Assembly (NCBI RefSeq): GCF_000719285.1
Contig: NZ_JOFS01000018.1
Coordinates: 106,430 to 170,429 of the forward strand
Reading direction: 5' to 3'
Length of the DNA: 64,000 bases
DNA from: Streptomyces bicolor
GTDB lineage: Bacteria > Actinomycetota > Actinomycetes > Streptomycetales > Streptomycetaceae
The notes under the pieces were generated by a model. The model was given only the letters and a program-made list of their open reading frames with translations. It did not search any database and was not told where the DNA came from. Positions 18,050 to 27,520 of the stretch are shown piece after piece. A program made the translations under genes and the position numbers. Each line of letters begins with the position of its first letter. The stretch's first letter is position 1.

Positions 18050-18595
18050 GTGCGCCCCTTGTACGTACCCGTCCGTCTGACCGCCACGGTCATGGCCGTC
18101 GCTGCTGCCGCCGGCTGCATGAGCGTGAGCGACGACGGCGGAGGCGGGAGTGCGAAGCCGTCGCAGTCGGCCGGGCAGCGGGGTGGTGAGGCCCCCGACG
18201 GGGGGTCGGCCGTGTCCGGTGGCGGGGCCGGCGCCGGAGTCCACGCGGAGGGCGGCCAGCGGGAGAAGGACAAGGGCAAGGACGGCAAGGGCGGGCGGGG
18301 GAAGAAGGCCGGGGAGTCCGCGGTTCCCTCGGCTTCGCCGTCCGCGGCGGCGAGCGCGTCCGCTCCGGCGGGGGGCAAGCCGGTACGGCCGGGGCAGAGC
18401 GAGCAGCCGGGGCCCACGCGCCCGGCCGATCCGACGCCCACCCGGACGCCGGACCCCGTGCCGACGCCGACCGAGCAGCCGACGTCCGCCACGCCGACGC
18501 CCACGCAGGCCGAGCCGTCCTCGTCGGCCCACGAGCAGACGGGACCGCAACTGGCCCAGCGGGAGCCGGCACCGGCCGCGGGGGCGCCGGCGTGA
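18050..18595 (+). CDS. putative lipoprotein with low-complexity body
   Basis: 181 residues. I chose the GTG at 18050 because GGAGG lies eight bases before it; upstream in-frame starts lack this. A short hydrophobic segment (LTATVMAVAAAAGC) ends in a plausible lipobox Cys23. The rest is Gly/Ser/Pro/Lys-rich and probably disordered, with runs such as KDKGKDGKGGRGKK and many PTPT units. There is no recognisable domain. It is likely anchored outside the membrane with a cell-wall-crossing linker. Confidence 0.65.
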   Translation: MRPLYVPVRLTATVMAVAAAAGCMSVSDDGGGGSAKPSQSAGQRGGEAPDGGSAVSGGGAGAGVHAEGGQREKDKGKDGKGGRGKKAGESAVPSASPSAAASASAPAGGKPVRPGQSEQPGPTRPADPTPTRTPDPVPTPTEQPTSATPTPTQAEPSSSAHEQTGPQLAQREPAPAAGAPA

Positions 18596-18879
18596 GGTGG
18601 GATGGGTGGGCCTGCGGGGGTGGTCGCACGTGAGGTGGCCTACGCGGATGGCCCTCAATACGTGACGTTGCCTACACGGGTGGCCGTCGGTTTGCCTTGG
18701 GGGGCTGAGGGTGCGTATGGTGGTAGATCGTTTGATCCCATTTGCCCGGCGCCACTGCAGAGCGCGCCGTGTGGCGCGTACTCTCCCTTGCCGTGGCGGA
18801 CCGCATTGAGGCGGTCGTATTGCGAATCACGGAGTTGACGGGCGCGTGCCGACGAGACTCCGGAAGGTTTCGCATACGC

Positions 18880-20763
18880 ATGTCCATTTCCAGTACTGAT
18901 CACGTCGTCGTGCCCGAGAACGGCGAGAACGAGGCTGTCGAGGAGACCCCCGAGGTCACCTTCGCGGACCTCGGTCTCCCCGAGGGCGTCGTGCGCAAGC
19001 TCGCGCAGAACGGCGTGACCACCCCCTTCCCGATCCAGGCCGCGACCATCCCGGACGCCCTGGCCGGCAAGGACATCCTGGGCCGTGGCCGCACCGGCTC
19101 CGGCAAGACGCTGTCGTTCGGTCTGCCGACGCTGGCCCGCCTGTCCGGCGGCCGCACCGAGAAGCACAAGCCGCGCGCCGTCATCCTCACCCCGACCCGC
19201 GAGCTCGCGATGCAGGTCGCGGACGCGCTCCAGCCGTACGGCGACCAGCTCGGTCTGAAGATGAAGGTCGTCTGCGGCGGTACGTCGATGGGCAACCAGA
19301 TCTACGCCCTGGAGCGGGGCGTGGACGTGCTGGTGGCCACCCCGGGCCGACTGCGCGACATCATCAACCGCGGCGCCTGCTCCCTCGAGGACGTCGAGGT
19401 CGCCGTGCTCGACGAGGCCGACCAGATGTCCGACCTGGGCTTCCTGCCCGAGGTCACCGAGCTGCTGGACCAGGTTCCGGCGGGCGGTCAGCGGATGCTG
19501 TTCTCCGCGACCATGGAGAACGAGATCAAGACCCTCGTCGACCGGTACCTGACGGACCCGGTCCTGCACGAGGTCGACGCGGCGCAGGGCGCGGTGACGA
19601 CCATGTCGCACCACATCCTGATCGTGAAGCCCAAGGACAAGGCGCCGGTCACCGCCGCGATCGCCTCCCGCAAGGGCCGCACCATCATCTTCGTCCGCAC
19701 CCAGCTGGGCGCCGACCGTGTCGCCGAGCAGCTGCGTGACGCCGGTGCGAAGGCCGACGCGCTGCACGGCGGTATGACGCAGGGCGCCAGGACCCGGACC
19801 CTCGCGGACTTCAAGGACGGGTACGTCAACGTCCTCGTCGCGACCGACGTGGCCGCGCGCGGTATTCACGTCGACGGCATCGACCTGGTGCTGAACGTCG
19901 ACCCCGCCGGCGACCACAAGGACTACCTGCACCGGGCCGGCCGTACGGCGCGTGCGGGTCGTACCGGCACGGTCGTGTCGCTGTCGCTTCCGCACCAGCG
20001 CCGCCAGATCTTCCGGCTGATGGAGGACGCGGGCGTCGACGCCTCGCGCCACATCATCCAGGGCGGTGCCGCCTTCGACCCGGAGGTCGCTGAGATCACC
20101 GGCGCCCGTTCGATGACCGAGGTGCAGGCGGAGTCGGCCGGCAACGCCGCTCAGCAGGCCGAGCGTGAGGTCGCCCAGCTCACCAAGCAGCTGGAGCGGG
20201 CGCAGCGCCGTGCCGTCGAGCTGCGTGAGGAGGCGGACCGGCTGGTCGCCCGGGTGGCGCGCGAGCGGGGCGAGGACCCTGAGGCGGCGGTGGCCGAGGC
20301 GCAGGCGGCCGCGGTGGTCGAGGCCGCCGAGGTGGCCGTGCCCGAGCAGCCGGTGGCGCAGGACGTCGACAAGGCGGAGGCTCCGGCGTACGAGCGTCGT
20401 GAGCGTCGGGACAACGACCGTGGCGGTTTCCGTCGGGACGACCGTCGGGACGACCGGGGTGGGCGTTCCTTCGAGCGTCGGGACGATCGCGGTGGGTTCA
20501 ACCGTGACCGTGGTGACCGTGGGTTCGAGCGCTTCCGCCGGGACGACCGTCCGGCTGCCGGGCGTTCCTTCGAGCGCCGTGACGAGCGTGGCGGTCACCG
20601 TGGCAGCGACCGCCCCTTCAACCGCGACCGCCGCGACGACCGGCCGGGCTTCCGCTCCGGCGGCCACGAGCGTCCGTACGGCCGTCGTGACGACCACCGT
20701 GGCACCGGTGGCGGCTCCTTCGGGCGGCGTGAGGACAAGCCGCGTTGGAAGCGCAACGGCTGA
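18880..20763 (+). CDS. DEAD-box ATP-dependent RNA helicase
   Basis: 627 residues from the ATG at 18880, with GGAAGG upstream. Motifs in order: Q-motif region (VTTPFPIQAATIPDALAG), Walker A GRTGSGKT, PTRELAMQ, DEADQMSD, SAT, and HRAGRTARAGRTG. The C-terminus from about residue 480 is a coiled-coil-like Ala/Glu/Arg stretch, then a basic RGG/RDD tail (RRDDRGGRSFERRDD-type units) that binds RNA. Related to the cold-inducible helicases of RNA decay and ribosome assembly. A 285-base leader precedes it, and a 17-bp hairpin ends it. Confidence 0.93.
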   Translation: MSISSTDHVVVPENGENEAVEETPEVTFADLGLPEGVVRKLAQNGVTTPFPIQAATIPDALAGKDILGRGRTGSGKTLSFGLPTLARLSGGRTEKHKPRAVILTPTRELAMQVADALQPYGDQLGLKMKVVCGGTSMGNQIYALERGVDVLVATPGRLRDIINRGACSLEDVEVAVLDEADQMSDLGFLPEVTELLDQVPAGGQRMLFSATMENEIKTLVDRYLTDPVLHEVDAAQGAVTTMSHHILIVKPKDKAPVTAAIASRKGRTIIFVRTQLGADRVAEQLRDAGAKADALHGGMTQGARTRTLADFKDGYVNVLVATDVAARGIHVDGIDLVLNVDPAGDHKDYLHRAGRTARAGRTGTVVSLSLPHQRRQIFRLMEDAGVDASRHIIQGGAAFDPEVAEITGARSMTEVQAESAGNAAQQAEREVAQLTKQLERAQRRAVELREEADRLVARVARERGEDPEAAVAEAQAAAVVEAAEVAVPEQPVAQDVDKAEAPAYERRERRDNDRGGFRRDDRRDDRGGRSFERRDDRGGFNRDRGDRGFERFRRDDRPAAGRSFERRDERGGHRGSDRPFNRDRRDDRPGFRSGGHERPYGRRDDHRGTGGGSFGRREDKPRWKRNG

Positions 20764-20781
20764 CGCCGGCTGATTTGACCT

Positions 20782-20819
20782 CGAAGGGCCCGTACGACTC
20801 CGGTCGTACGGGCCCTTCG
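20782..20819 (+). terminator. terminator of the DEAD-box helicase gene
   Basis: A perfect 17-bp stem (20782-20798 with 20803-20819) with a TCCG loop begins 19 bases after the stop codon. No U-tract follows. Confidence 0.88.
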
Positions 20820-20975
20820 CACGTTCGTGGGACGGCGGAAGAGTAACCGTTCGCTTTTCGACTACCGCCAGTTGTGTGGTGGTTGTTAGCATCCGCTGAC
20901 TTTCTTGAGGTGCGCGGCCGGGGGGATTCGACGCGGGTGCGCCTGCCTCGCTCTCGTTTCCCTGGGGAGGGACCC

Positions 20976-23087
20976 TTGGCTCGGCGCGTGCGCGCACGCT
21001 CTTTTCTGGTGGGTCTGGCAGCTCTGAGCGCCGGCTCGCTGACGATCGTGGCCCCTGCGGCCGCGGACACCACACCCACGCCCGTCCAGACGGTGGACGG
21101 CGTGTGGGGCATCGACTTCGCCGGCGGCATCCTGACGACGGCCGAGACCGCCCCGAACGGAGACCCGTACGTCACCAACCGCCCGATCTCCGCGGACGGC
21201 GCCTCGGCGGGCGACCGCACCGCATGGATCTACGCCGGCACTTTCGCGCACGGCCAGCACGTGAAGAGGGTGCCGTGCGACGCCGGCTCCTGCGTGGTTC
21301 TGCGGGCGGCTGGCAACGGAAACGTCGGTGTCTTCTTCGCGGACGGCGACAAGGAGAAGGCACAGATCTGGGACGCCCCCGACAGCTACCACTCGGCGTC
21401 GGAGCCCGCCGTGGCCGGCGCCCGGTTCGTGGATCTCACCGGCCGGTACTTCGCCTACGACGCGCCGTCCACCGGCAAGCAGTACGTCGACGCCACCCAC
21501 CGCTACCACGGCCATGATGTGCGCCTCACCCGCTCCGTCACCGCCGCCTCCCTGTGGGGCTCGCGGCTGTGGGCGCCGGGCTCGGGCGCCGGGGTCGTCA
21601 CCGCGTACGACCTGGAGCGGAAGAAGACCGTCGAGACGCTCACCACGGGCGCGCCCTGCACGGTCAAGGAGCTTCAGGCGGTGGGCCGTTGGATCTACTG
21701 GAACTGCGGGCCCACGGGCGCCGCGGGAGTGTACGACCGTGCGGCGAAGAAGAAGATCACCGTGCCGTCCGGGCCCGCCCTCGTCGGCGACGGCTATCTC
21801 GTCCGGCACGACCGGCCGGCCGGGAAGCTGATGCTCACCGACTTCCACACCGGTACGGCCGCCGCGCCGCGCCCCATCGCCGACCTGCCGGGCGGGAACA
21901 CCGCCGACCAGCGACGGCTGACCTGGGCCGTGGACAGATTCGGCGGCGACATCGCGTACGTCGAGCAGGGCAAGGCGATCCGGATCGTGCCGAGCGGTGT
22001 GCCGTCGTCGGCTCTGTCGGTGATCGAGGCGGAACCGGACGACGGCTATGTGGGCGCCAAGGACGACCGCTGGAACAGCACCTGGCAGTTCAACAAGCCG
22101 GCGTCCTGGAAGTTCACGGTGAAGGACTCTCGCGGCCGTGCCGTGTACACCGACACCGGCACCACGACCGGAGCCGAGGCCGAGGCCGGCTGGAACGGGA
22201 AGACGGACGCGGGTACGTACGCCTACAACGGCCGTTACACCTGGGCCCTGAGCGCCACCGCGACCGAGGGCGGCGGCTCCTACACGACCAGCGGCACCTT
22301 CGGGCTCTCGGGCGGCCGCCAGGGCCACCACGACCAGGGCGGCTACAGCTACGGCGAGCTGGTCACCCTCAACTCGTCGGGCGCGCTGACCCTGCACTAC
22401 ACCGAGGGCATAGGGGCGTTCGACTGGAAGCAGTCCGCCTCCGGCTGGCCCGCCGGGACCGTGGCCGTCCCGTTCGGCGACATGGGCACCGACCGCTGCT
22501 CCGAGATGCTGGTGCGGATGCCCGGTGGGGAGCTGCGCCGGTACGCGGGCAAGTGTGGGTCGTCGTACAGCCCGTCGAGCAGTCACACCTCCCTCGGCAC
22601 TGGCTGGAACGCCTACGACGTCCTGACCGCGCCCGGCGACCTCACCGGCGACGGCCGTACGGATCTGCTGGCGCGTCAGGCGTCCACGGGTGACGTCTTC
22701 GTGTTCGCGAACGACGGCGCCGGGAAGCTGAAGGCGCGCGTGAAGATCGCCTCGGCCTGGAAGGGCTACACGCGGATGGTCGGCGCCGGTGACCTGACCG
22801 GCGACGGGATCGGTGACGTGCTGGCGCGTGACAAGTACGGGGCGCTGTACCGGCTCGACGGTGCCGGCGCCGGGAAGCTGAAGGCCCGGGTGAAGATCGC
22901 TGCCCAGTGGGGGGCGTCGTACAACGCCGTGGTCGGTGTCGGCGACATCACCGGGGACGGGAAGAACGACCTGGTCGCGCGGGACACCGCGGGCAACCTG
23001 TACCGCAACTCCGGGAACGGGAACGGGACGTTCGGGCCGCGGGTGAAGATCGCGAGTGGCTGGCAGGGCTACAAGGGCCTTTTCTAG
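20976..23087 (+). CDS. secreted FG-GAP/VCBS repeat protein
   Basis: 703 residues. TTG at 20976 is chosen because GGGGAGG is five bases upstream and the protein then starts directly with a signal peptide (ARRVRARSFLVGLAALSAGS, Ala-rich cleavage region before DTTPTP). The middle has beta-propeller-like and FlgD-Ig-like parts (GWNGKTDAGTYAYNGRYTW). The last about 180 residues carry three Ca-binding FG-GAP/VCBS repeats: DLTGDGRTDLLARQ, DLTGDGIGDVLARD and DITGDGKNDLVARD. This architecture is common in Streptomyces exoproteins. Function unknown, probably binding. Confidence 0.85.
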   Translation: MARRVRARSFLVGLAALSAGSLTIVAPAAADTTPTPVQTVDGVWGIDFAGGILTTAETAPNGDPYVTNRPISADGASAGDRTAWIYAGTFAHGQHVKRVPCDAGSCVVLRAAGNGNVGVFFADGDKEKAQIWDAPDSYHSASEPAVAGARFVDLTGRYFAYDAPSTGKQYVDATHRYHGHDVRLTRSVTAASLWGSRLWAPGSGAGVVTAYDLERKKTVETLTTGAPCTVKELQAVGRWIYWNCGPTGAAGVYDRAAKKKITVPSGPALVGDGYLVRHDRPAGKLMLTDFHTGTAAAPRPIADLPGGNTADQRRLTWAVDRFGGDIAYVEQGKAIRIVPSGVPSSALSVIEAEPDDGYVGAKDDRWNSTWQFNKPASWKFTVKDSRGRAVYTDTGTTTGAEAEAGWNGKTDAGTYAYNGRYTWALSATATEGGGSYTTSGTFGLSGGRQGHHDQGGYSYGELVTLNSSGALTLHYTEGIGAFDWKQSASGWPAGTVAVPFGDMGTDRCSEMLVRMPGGELRRYAGKCGSSYSPSSSHTSLGTGWNAYDVLTAPGDLTGDGRTDLLARQASTGDVFVFANDGAGKLKARVKIASAWKGYTRMVGAGDLTGDGIGDVLARDKYGALYRLDGAGAGKLKARVKIAAQWGASYNAVVGVGDITGDGKNDLVARDTAGNLYRNSGNGNGTFGPRVKIASGWQGYKGLF

Positions 23088-23135
23088 CCAAGCTGTGACG
23101 TGTGTCATGCCCCCGGCGAGGGAATCGCTGGGGAC

Positions 23136-24686
23136 ATGACAGATGACGCCATGGCGAGTGGGCGGTCTTCCGGGGGGATCTCGGACGAAGAGCGGCTGGC
23201 CCAGCTCGGCTACACGCAGGTTCTCGCCCGCCGCATGTCGGCGTTCTCCAACTACGCGGTCTCCTTCACGATCATTTCGGTCCTGTCGGGCTGTCTGACC
23301 CTGTATCTGTTCGGCATGAACACCGGCGGCCCGGCCGTGATCACCTGGGGCTGGGTCGCCGTAGGGCTGATGACGTTGTTCGTCGGTCTGTCGATGGCGG
23401 AGATCTGTTCGGCGTACCCGACATCCGCCGGCCTGTACTTCTGGGCGCACCGGCTCGCGCCACCCCGCACGGCCGCCGCCTGGGCGTGGTTCACGGGGTG
23501 GTTCAACGTGCTGGGCCAGGTGGCGGTGACGGCCGGCATCGACTTCGGGGCCGCGTCCTTCCTGGGCGCGTACCTGAATCTGCAGTTCGGCTTCGAGGTG
23601 ACGCCGGGGCGGACGATCCTGCTCTTCGCGGGAATCCTGATTCTGCACGGCCTCCTCAACACCTTCGGCGTCCGCATCGTGGCCCTGCTCAACAGCACCA
23701 GCGTGTGGTGGCACGTGCTGGGCGTGGCGGTGATCGTCGGGGCGCTGACCTTCGTACCGGACGAGCACCAGTCCGCGTCCTTCGTGTTCGGCGAGTTCGT
23801 GAACAACACGGGCTGGGGCAGCGGGGTGTATGTGGTGCTGCTGGGGCTGCTGATGGCTCAGTACACGTTCACCGGGTACGACGCCTCGGCCCATATGACG
23901 GAGGAGACGCACGACGCGTCGACGGCGGGCCCGAAGGGCATCGTGCGGTCGATCTGGACGTCGTGGATCGCGGGGTTCGTGCTGCTGCTCGGCTTCACGT
24001 TCGCGATCCAGTCGTACGAGGGTGCGCTCACCTCACCGACGGGCGCACCGCCCGCGCAGATCCTGCTGGACGCGCTGGGGGCGACGGCCGGCAAGCTGCT
24101 GTTGCTGGTGGTGATCGGCGCGCAGCTGTTCTGCGGGATGGCGTCCGTGACGGCCAACAGCCGCATGATCTATGCCTTTTCGAGGGACGGGGCGCTTCCC
24201 TTCTCCCACGTGTGGCACACGGTCAGCCCGCGGACGCGGACGCCGGTGGCGGCGGTGTGGCTGGCGGCGGGCGGGGCGCTGGTCCTCGGACTGCCGTACT
24301 TGATCAACCTGACGGCGTACGCGGCGGTGACCTCGATCGCGGTGATCGGCCTGTACATCGCATACGTCATCCCGACGCTGCTGCGACTGCGCAAGGGGGA
24401 GGCCTTCGAGCGGGGGCCGTGGCACCTGGGGCGCTGGTCGGCGGCCGTGGGCGTGGTGGCGGTGGTGTGGGTCGGCGTGATCACCGTGCTGTTCATGCTG
24501 CCGCAGGTGTCCCCGGTGACCTGGGAGACCTTCAACTACGCCCCGGTCGCCGTGCTGGTGGTTCTCGGGTTCGCGGCGGTGTGGTGGGCGGTCTCGGCCC
24601 GGCACTGGTTCCTCAATCCCGAGCATGAGCGGACGGCCGCGCGGGAGGCGAGGCGGGCGGGGGCGCCCGAACCGGTTGATCCCTAG
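23136..24686 (+). CDS. APC-superfamily amino acid permease
   Basis: 516 residues from the ATG at 23136. Around twelve hydrophobic segments are visible. The start of the core, LARRMSAFSNYAVSFTIISV, and the conserved TGYDASAHMTEETHDA loop are typical of the GABA/choline-type (ACT family, YvbW/HnmT-like) permeases of the APC superfamily. Substrate cannot be told; amines or amino acids are likely. It is monocistronic, 48 bases after the FG-GAP gene and upstream of tRNA-Lys. Confidence 0.88.
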   Translation: MTDDAMASGRSSGGISDEERLAQLGYTQVLARRMSAFSNYAVSFTIISVLSGCLTLYLFGMNTGGPAVITWGWVAVGLMTLFVGLSMAEICSAYPTSAGLYFWAHRLAPPRTAAAWAWFTGWFNVLGQVAVTAGIDFGAASFLGAYLNLQFGFEVTPGRTILLFAGILILHGLLNTFGVRIVALLNSTSVWWHVLGVAVIVGALTFVPDEHQSASFVFGEFVNNTGWGSGVYVVLLGLLMAQYTFTGYDASAHMTEETHDASTAGPKGIVRSIWTSWIAGFVLLLGFTFAIQSYEGALTSPTGAPPAQILLDALGATAGKLLLLVVIGAQLFCGMASVTANSRMIYAFSRDGALPFSHVWHTVSPRTRTPVAAVWLAAGGALVLGLPYLINLTAYAAVTSIAVIGLYIAYVIPTLLRLRKGEAFERGPWHLGRWSAAVGVVAVVWVGVITVLFMLPQVSPVTWETFNYAPVAVLVVLGFAAVWWAVSARHWFLNPEHERTAAREARRAGAPEPVDP

Positions 24687-24867
24687 GGCTCCGGTGCGCC
24701 GTAATTTCGTGGCACCGGGCGCGTTAGGGCTCGCTCGTGAGCGCTCGCTCCGGCGCGGTACGTGACCGCTGTCCGCACCCGTTCGTAGCCGCCGACGCGG
24801 CCGTGACCCCGATACCCGATCGGAGACACGGCCGGGTCCGGCTATGCTCGGGGTGGCAACATCGCCT

Positions 24868-24940
24868 GGGCCCTTAGCTCAATTGGCAGAGCAGTGGACT
24901 TTTAATCCATTGGTTGTGGGTTCGAGTCCCACAGGGCCTA
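24868..24940 (+). tRNA. tRNA-Lys(TTT)
   Basis: 73 nt: acceptor GGGCCCT with AGGGCCT (G1-T72 wobble), discriminator A, D-arm GCTCAATTGGCAGAGC, anticodon loop CTTTTAA with anticodon TTT, and T-arm GTGGGTTCGAGTCCCAC. CCA is not encoded. Confidence 0.96.
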
Positions 24941-25030
24941 CGGTGCGGGTGACGGGGATACACCCTCTGACCTGCTGTGCAGCGCCTGAGTCGGCTTCGG
25001 TCGGGTCGGGCGCTGCTTCGTTTTCAAGTG

Positions 25031-25120
25031 TCAGGACTCCGTGGTCAGGCCGAGGGTCACGGCCAGTTCGCCGAGGCACTGTTCGAAGAGCGGTTCCATG
25101 TCGGTCAGGACGAAGTCCAT
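25031..25120 (-). CDS. possible 29-residue peptide
   Basis: The ATG at 25120 is preceded by GAAGGAGAGG ten bases upstream, a good if slightly distant ribosome site. The product is acidic and Leu-rich (MDFVLTDMEPLFEQCLGELA, then VTLGLTTES). It is not recognised. It lies between tRNA-Lys and the DUF2207-like gene and could be the last member of that minus-strand operon or a remnant. Confidence 0.25.
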   Translation of the reverse strand: MDFVLTDMEPLFEQCLGELAVTLGLTTES

Positions 25121-25235
25121 CTGGGACGTACCTCTCCTTCTTCCAGTTTTGTCAGGTTGGCACTGGCGCGGCAGGTTTTGCCAAGGCTCTGGCCAAGGGG
25201 GCGTCGATCGCAGGAATCGGCGCTGCCGTTCGGTG

Positions 25236-25397
25236 CTATGCGTACACGCTGGCGAAGCAGTCCACGCCTGCACAGAAGCGGGCCGTCATGATCGCGTCGT
25301 ACATGGAGAGCGATTCGCGGTCGCCGTAGCTGGTCGTGAAGTCCGTGAACGCCCCCGCGGAGTTTCCCGGCGCGTAGTTCTGTCGCCCTGGTCGCAT
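25236..25397 (-). CDS. possible 53-residue peptide or gene remnant
   Basis: The frame starts MRPGRQNYAPGN and ends ARFCAGVDCFASVYA, with a pair of Cys. It begins 37 bases after the DUF2207-like stop on the same strand but lacks a convincing ribosome site. The amino-acid composition looks coding (aromatic and small residues, no Arg/Pro shadow pattern), yet I recognise no family. It may be the tail of a decayed larger gene. The rest of 24941-25433 shows nothing. Confidence 0.25.
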   Translation of the reverse strand: MRPGRQNYAPGNSAGAFTDFTTSYGDRESLSMYDAIMTARFCAGVDCFASVYA

Positions 25398-25433
25398 GCT
25401 CGGCCAGGGCGACAGCTGTGACCGGACGCTGTC

Positions 25434-26393
25434 TCACCCACCCCCGCCGCCTCCGCTGTCCGCGCCCGGTGGCCGAAGGGGAGCGATGGTGCCGACGATC
25501 GCGTGGGCAAGGGCGGCGAGCCCATGGGGCGGGGGATCGTCGAGAAGGGCCGTGTGGCGGGTGGTGTCGAGGGCGTAGTGCTCGCGCAGGCGCTCTTCCC
25601 ACTCGGAGCCGAATCCGTGCAGCATCGCGAAGGGCAGCGCCTGCTCGTAGAACGTGAGCGAGGCCTGGTCCGGCGGCAACGGGTCGTCGTGGGCCAGGAG
25701 CTCTCGCAGTCGGTCGGCGTACGCGCGGGCCGCGTCGCGCACTCGTCGGCCCTCCCCGGTGAGGAACCAGTCGATCGACGGCGCGACCCAGGCCAGGCCG
25801 GCTCCCGCTACGGTGCCGTAGGCCAGGCCGATGCCGGCCGCCGGGGAGATCGCGCCCGCTGTCTGGGCCAGCACAAGCGTGCCGGAGAGCCCGGGGTAGA
25901 AGCTCAGGACGCCCAGGGCCCGCATGCAGCCCCTGGCCGAGACCGGCCGGGTCCGAGCCCATCCGGCTCGCCGCAACTCCTCGTCGGCCGACCTTCTGAC
26001 CGGGCGGACCAGATGAGCCCAGGTGGCGACTTGGTGATCGCCCTTGTATTCCGCGGCGAACGAGGCCGTCCGGACAGGGGTGCCGTCGACCCTGTCGGTG
26101 AACAGCAGTCGGAGGAGAAGCCGTTCGTCCGGACGGAGGTTCTCCGGGCTGGGGTCGGTGGACCGGTGGATTGTGCGGTCGTCGGGCACTCGGACCACGC
26201 CGCGCGTGGCCAGGTGAAGGATCTGGTGAGCGATGCTTCGGGCGACGGATTCGGTGGCGTTTGCGCGGCGCAGTGCGAGGAGGCCGTGGCCCAGCACACT
26301 GGCCTGGTCGTAGAGGCTGTCCAGGGTGCGCTGGAGCTGCTCCGCTGACGCGGTGGGGCCGGCGTTCTCGTCGGTAGGTCGGCGGCGGGGCAT
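25434..26393 (-). CDS. DUF2207-like membrane protein
   Basis: 319 residues. The ATG overlaps the oxidase stop as TGATG, so translation is coupled. The N-terminal half is soluble (LRPDERLLLRLLFTDRVDG is the DUF2207-like winged segment). Two hydrophobic stretches follow (ALGVLSFYPGLSGTLVLA and PAAGIGLAYGTVAGAGLAWV), then a cytoplasmic part with LTFYEQALPFAMLHGFGSEW. It ends in a six-Gly tail, common in this group. Function unknown. The pairing with a D-amino-acid oxidase is unusual. Confidence 0.65.
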   Translation of the reverse strand: MPRRRPTDENAGPTASAEQLQRTLDSLYDQASVLGHGLLALRRANATESVARSIAHQILHLATRGVVRVPDDRTIHRSTDPSPENLRPDERLLLRLLFTDRVDGTPVRTASFAAEYKGDHQVATWAHLVRPVRRSADEELRRAGWARTRPVSARGCMRALGVLSFYPGLSGTLVLAQTAGAISPAAGIGLAYGTVAGAGLAWVAPSIDWFLTGEGRRVRDAARAYADRLRELLAHDDPLPPDQASLTFYEQALPFAMLHGFGSEWEERLREHYALDTTRHTALLDDPPPHGLAALAHAIVGTIAPLRPPGADSGGGGGG

Positions 26394-27358
26394 CAGCGGT
26401 CGCCGCCGAGTGCGAGGGCGGTGGCGGCATCGGCGCAGCCCCAGGCCAGGGTGACGCCGGCGCCGCCGTGCCCGTAGTTGTGGACCAGCCGTGTCCCCCC
26501 GTCCGGGACGTGCGGGTCGGCTTCCAGCCGGATCCCGCCGTTTCGGTGCGGCCGTAGCCCCACCACGTGCCCGATGACCGGGGCGTCGGCGAGTTCCGGC
26601 TGCAGGGCGGTGCAGCGGCGCAGGATCGCCTGGGCGGTGTCCGGGCAGGGCGCGGTGTCCCACCGGTCGTCCTCGAACGTGCCTCCCAGGACGACATCGG
26701 TGCTGCGGGGGTGGATGTAGGTGTAGCCGTCCGTGTCGTCCTCGTCCCGCAGGGAGACGTGCAGGCCGGGGTTGCCGACGAGGAGCAGCTGGCCCCTGAC
26801 CGGCCGCAGCCGCGCATCACCGCACAGCGCGCGGGCGCCCAGGCCGGTGGCGTTGACGACCACCGGTGCCCACGCGGTCGCCTGGTCCAGGCGGTCGATC
26901 CGGCGCAGCACCAGCGTGCCGCCCGCCGCGGTGAACTGCTCCTGCAGCCACGGCAGGTAGCGGGGCATCTCCACGGACGGCACGGTGAACGCCAGACCGG
27001 CGGTGTAGGGCGCCCGTATCTCGTCCGCCCTCAGCCGACGTACGTCGGGGACGGCCGTCGTCCACCACCGAACGGCGGGAGGTTCGGCCCGCAGCAGCAT
27101 CCTGGTCGGGCGCATCACCACCCCGGGGACACCGTCGGCCGCTTGGCGCGCGAGTTCGTCGAAGGTTCGGGTGGCCCAGTCCAGTACCCGCGGTTGGCCC
27201 GGTGTCCGGGTCGGGTACCAGACGGCCGCCGCGACCGACGAGGTGGTCGAGCCCGGCGGCTCGGCCGTGACCAAGGCGACCCGGGCGCCCGCCTGTTGCA
27301 ACCGCAGCGCGCTGGTGAGCCCGATGACCCCGCCACCGACGACCGTCACATCGAACAT
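26393..27358 (-). CDS. D-amino-acid oxidase family flavoenzyme
   Basis: 321 residues, close to the DAAO norm (about 320-350). The N-terminal FAD dinucleotide motif VTVVGGGVIGLTSALRLQQA is complete, AAVWYPTR is the DAAO active-site region, and the C-terminal GHVVGLRPHRNGGIRLE and VHNYGHGGAGVTLAWG are diagnostic. It oxidises neutral or basic D-amino acids to 2-oxo acids, NH3 and H2O2; in bacteria it may process cell-wall D-Ala. It is divergent from the LysR gene across a 162-base interval with a palindrome. Confidence 0.93.
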   Translation of the reverse strand: MFDVTVVGGGVIGLTSALRLQQAGARVALVTAEPPGSTTSSVAAAVWYPTRTPGQPRVLDWATRTFDELARQAADGVPGVVMRPTRMLLRAEPPAVRWWTTAVPDVRRLRADEIRAPYTAGLAFTVPSVEMPRYLPWLQEQFTAAGGTLVLRRIDRLDQATAWAPVVVNATGLGARALCGDARLRPVRGQLLLVGNPGLHVSLRDEDDTDGYTYIHPRSTDVVLGGTFEDDRWDTAPCPDTAQAILRRCTALQPELADAPVIGHVVGLRPHRNGGIRLEADPHVPDGGTRLVHNYGHGGAGVTLAWGCADAATALALGGDR

Positions 27359-27484
27359 CTCGGCACCACCGTCCTGACCTCGTGGAAAACCTCGCGGATG
27401 ACCTCGTGGACCTCGCGGATTCGCGTACTGCCCAGTGCACAGCCCGGGCTGACGGACCGTCCAAGACCAGTCCTGCTCGATGCC

Positions 27485-27514
27485 ATAAGAAGCGCTTATG
27501 GAAGCGCCTATAGT
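27485..27514 (+). promoter_or_regulatory. LysR-type operator overlapping the lysR promoter
   Basis: ATAAG-N5-CTTAT at 27485-27499 is a perfect palindrome containing T-N11-A, the LysR-box form. A partial repeat GAAGCGCCTAT (27501-27511) copies GAAGCGCTTAT (27489-27499) with a 12-base period. TATAGT at 27509-27514 is a strong -10 ending six bases before the lysR ATG. Binding would control both the lysR gene and the divergent oxidase. Confidence 0.6.
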
Positions 27515-27520
27515 CGGTGG

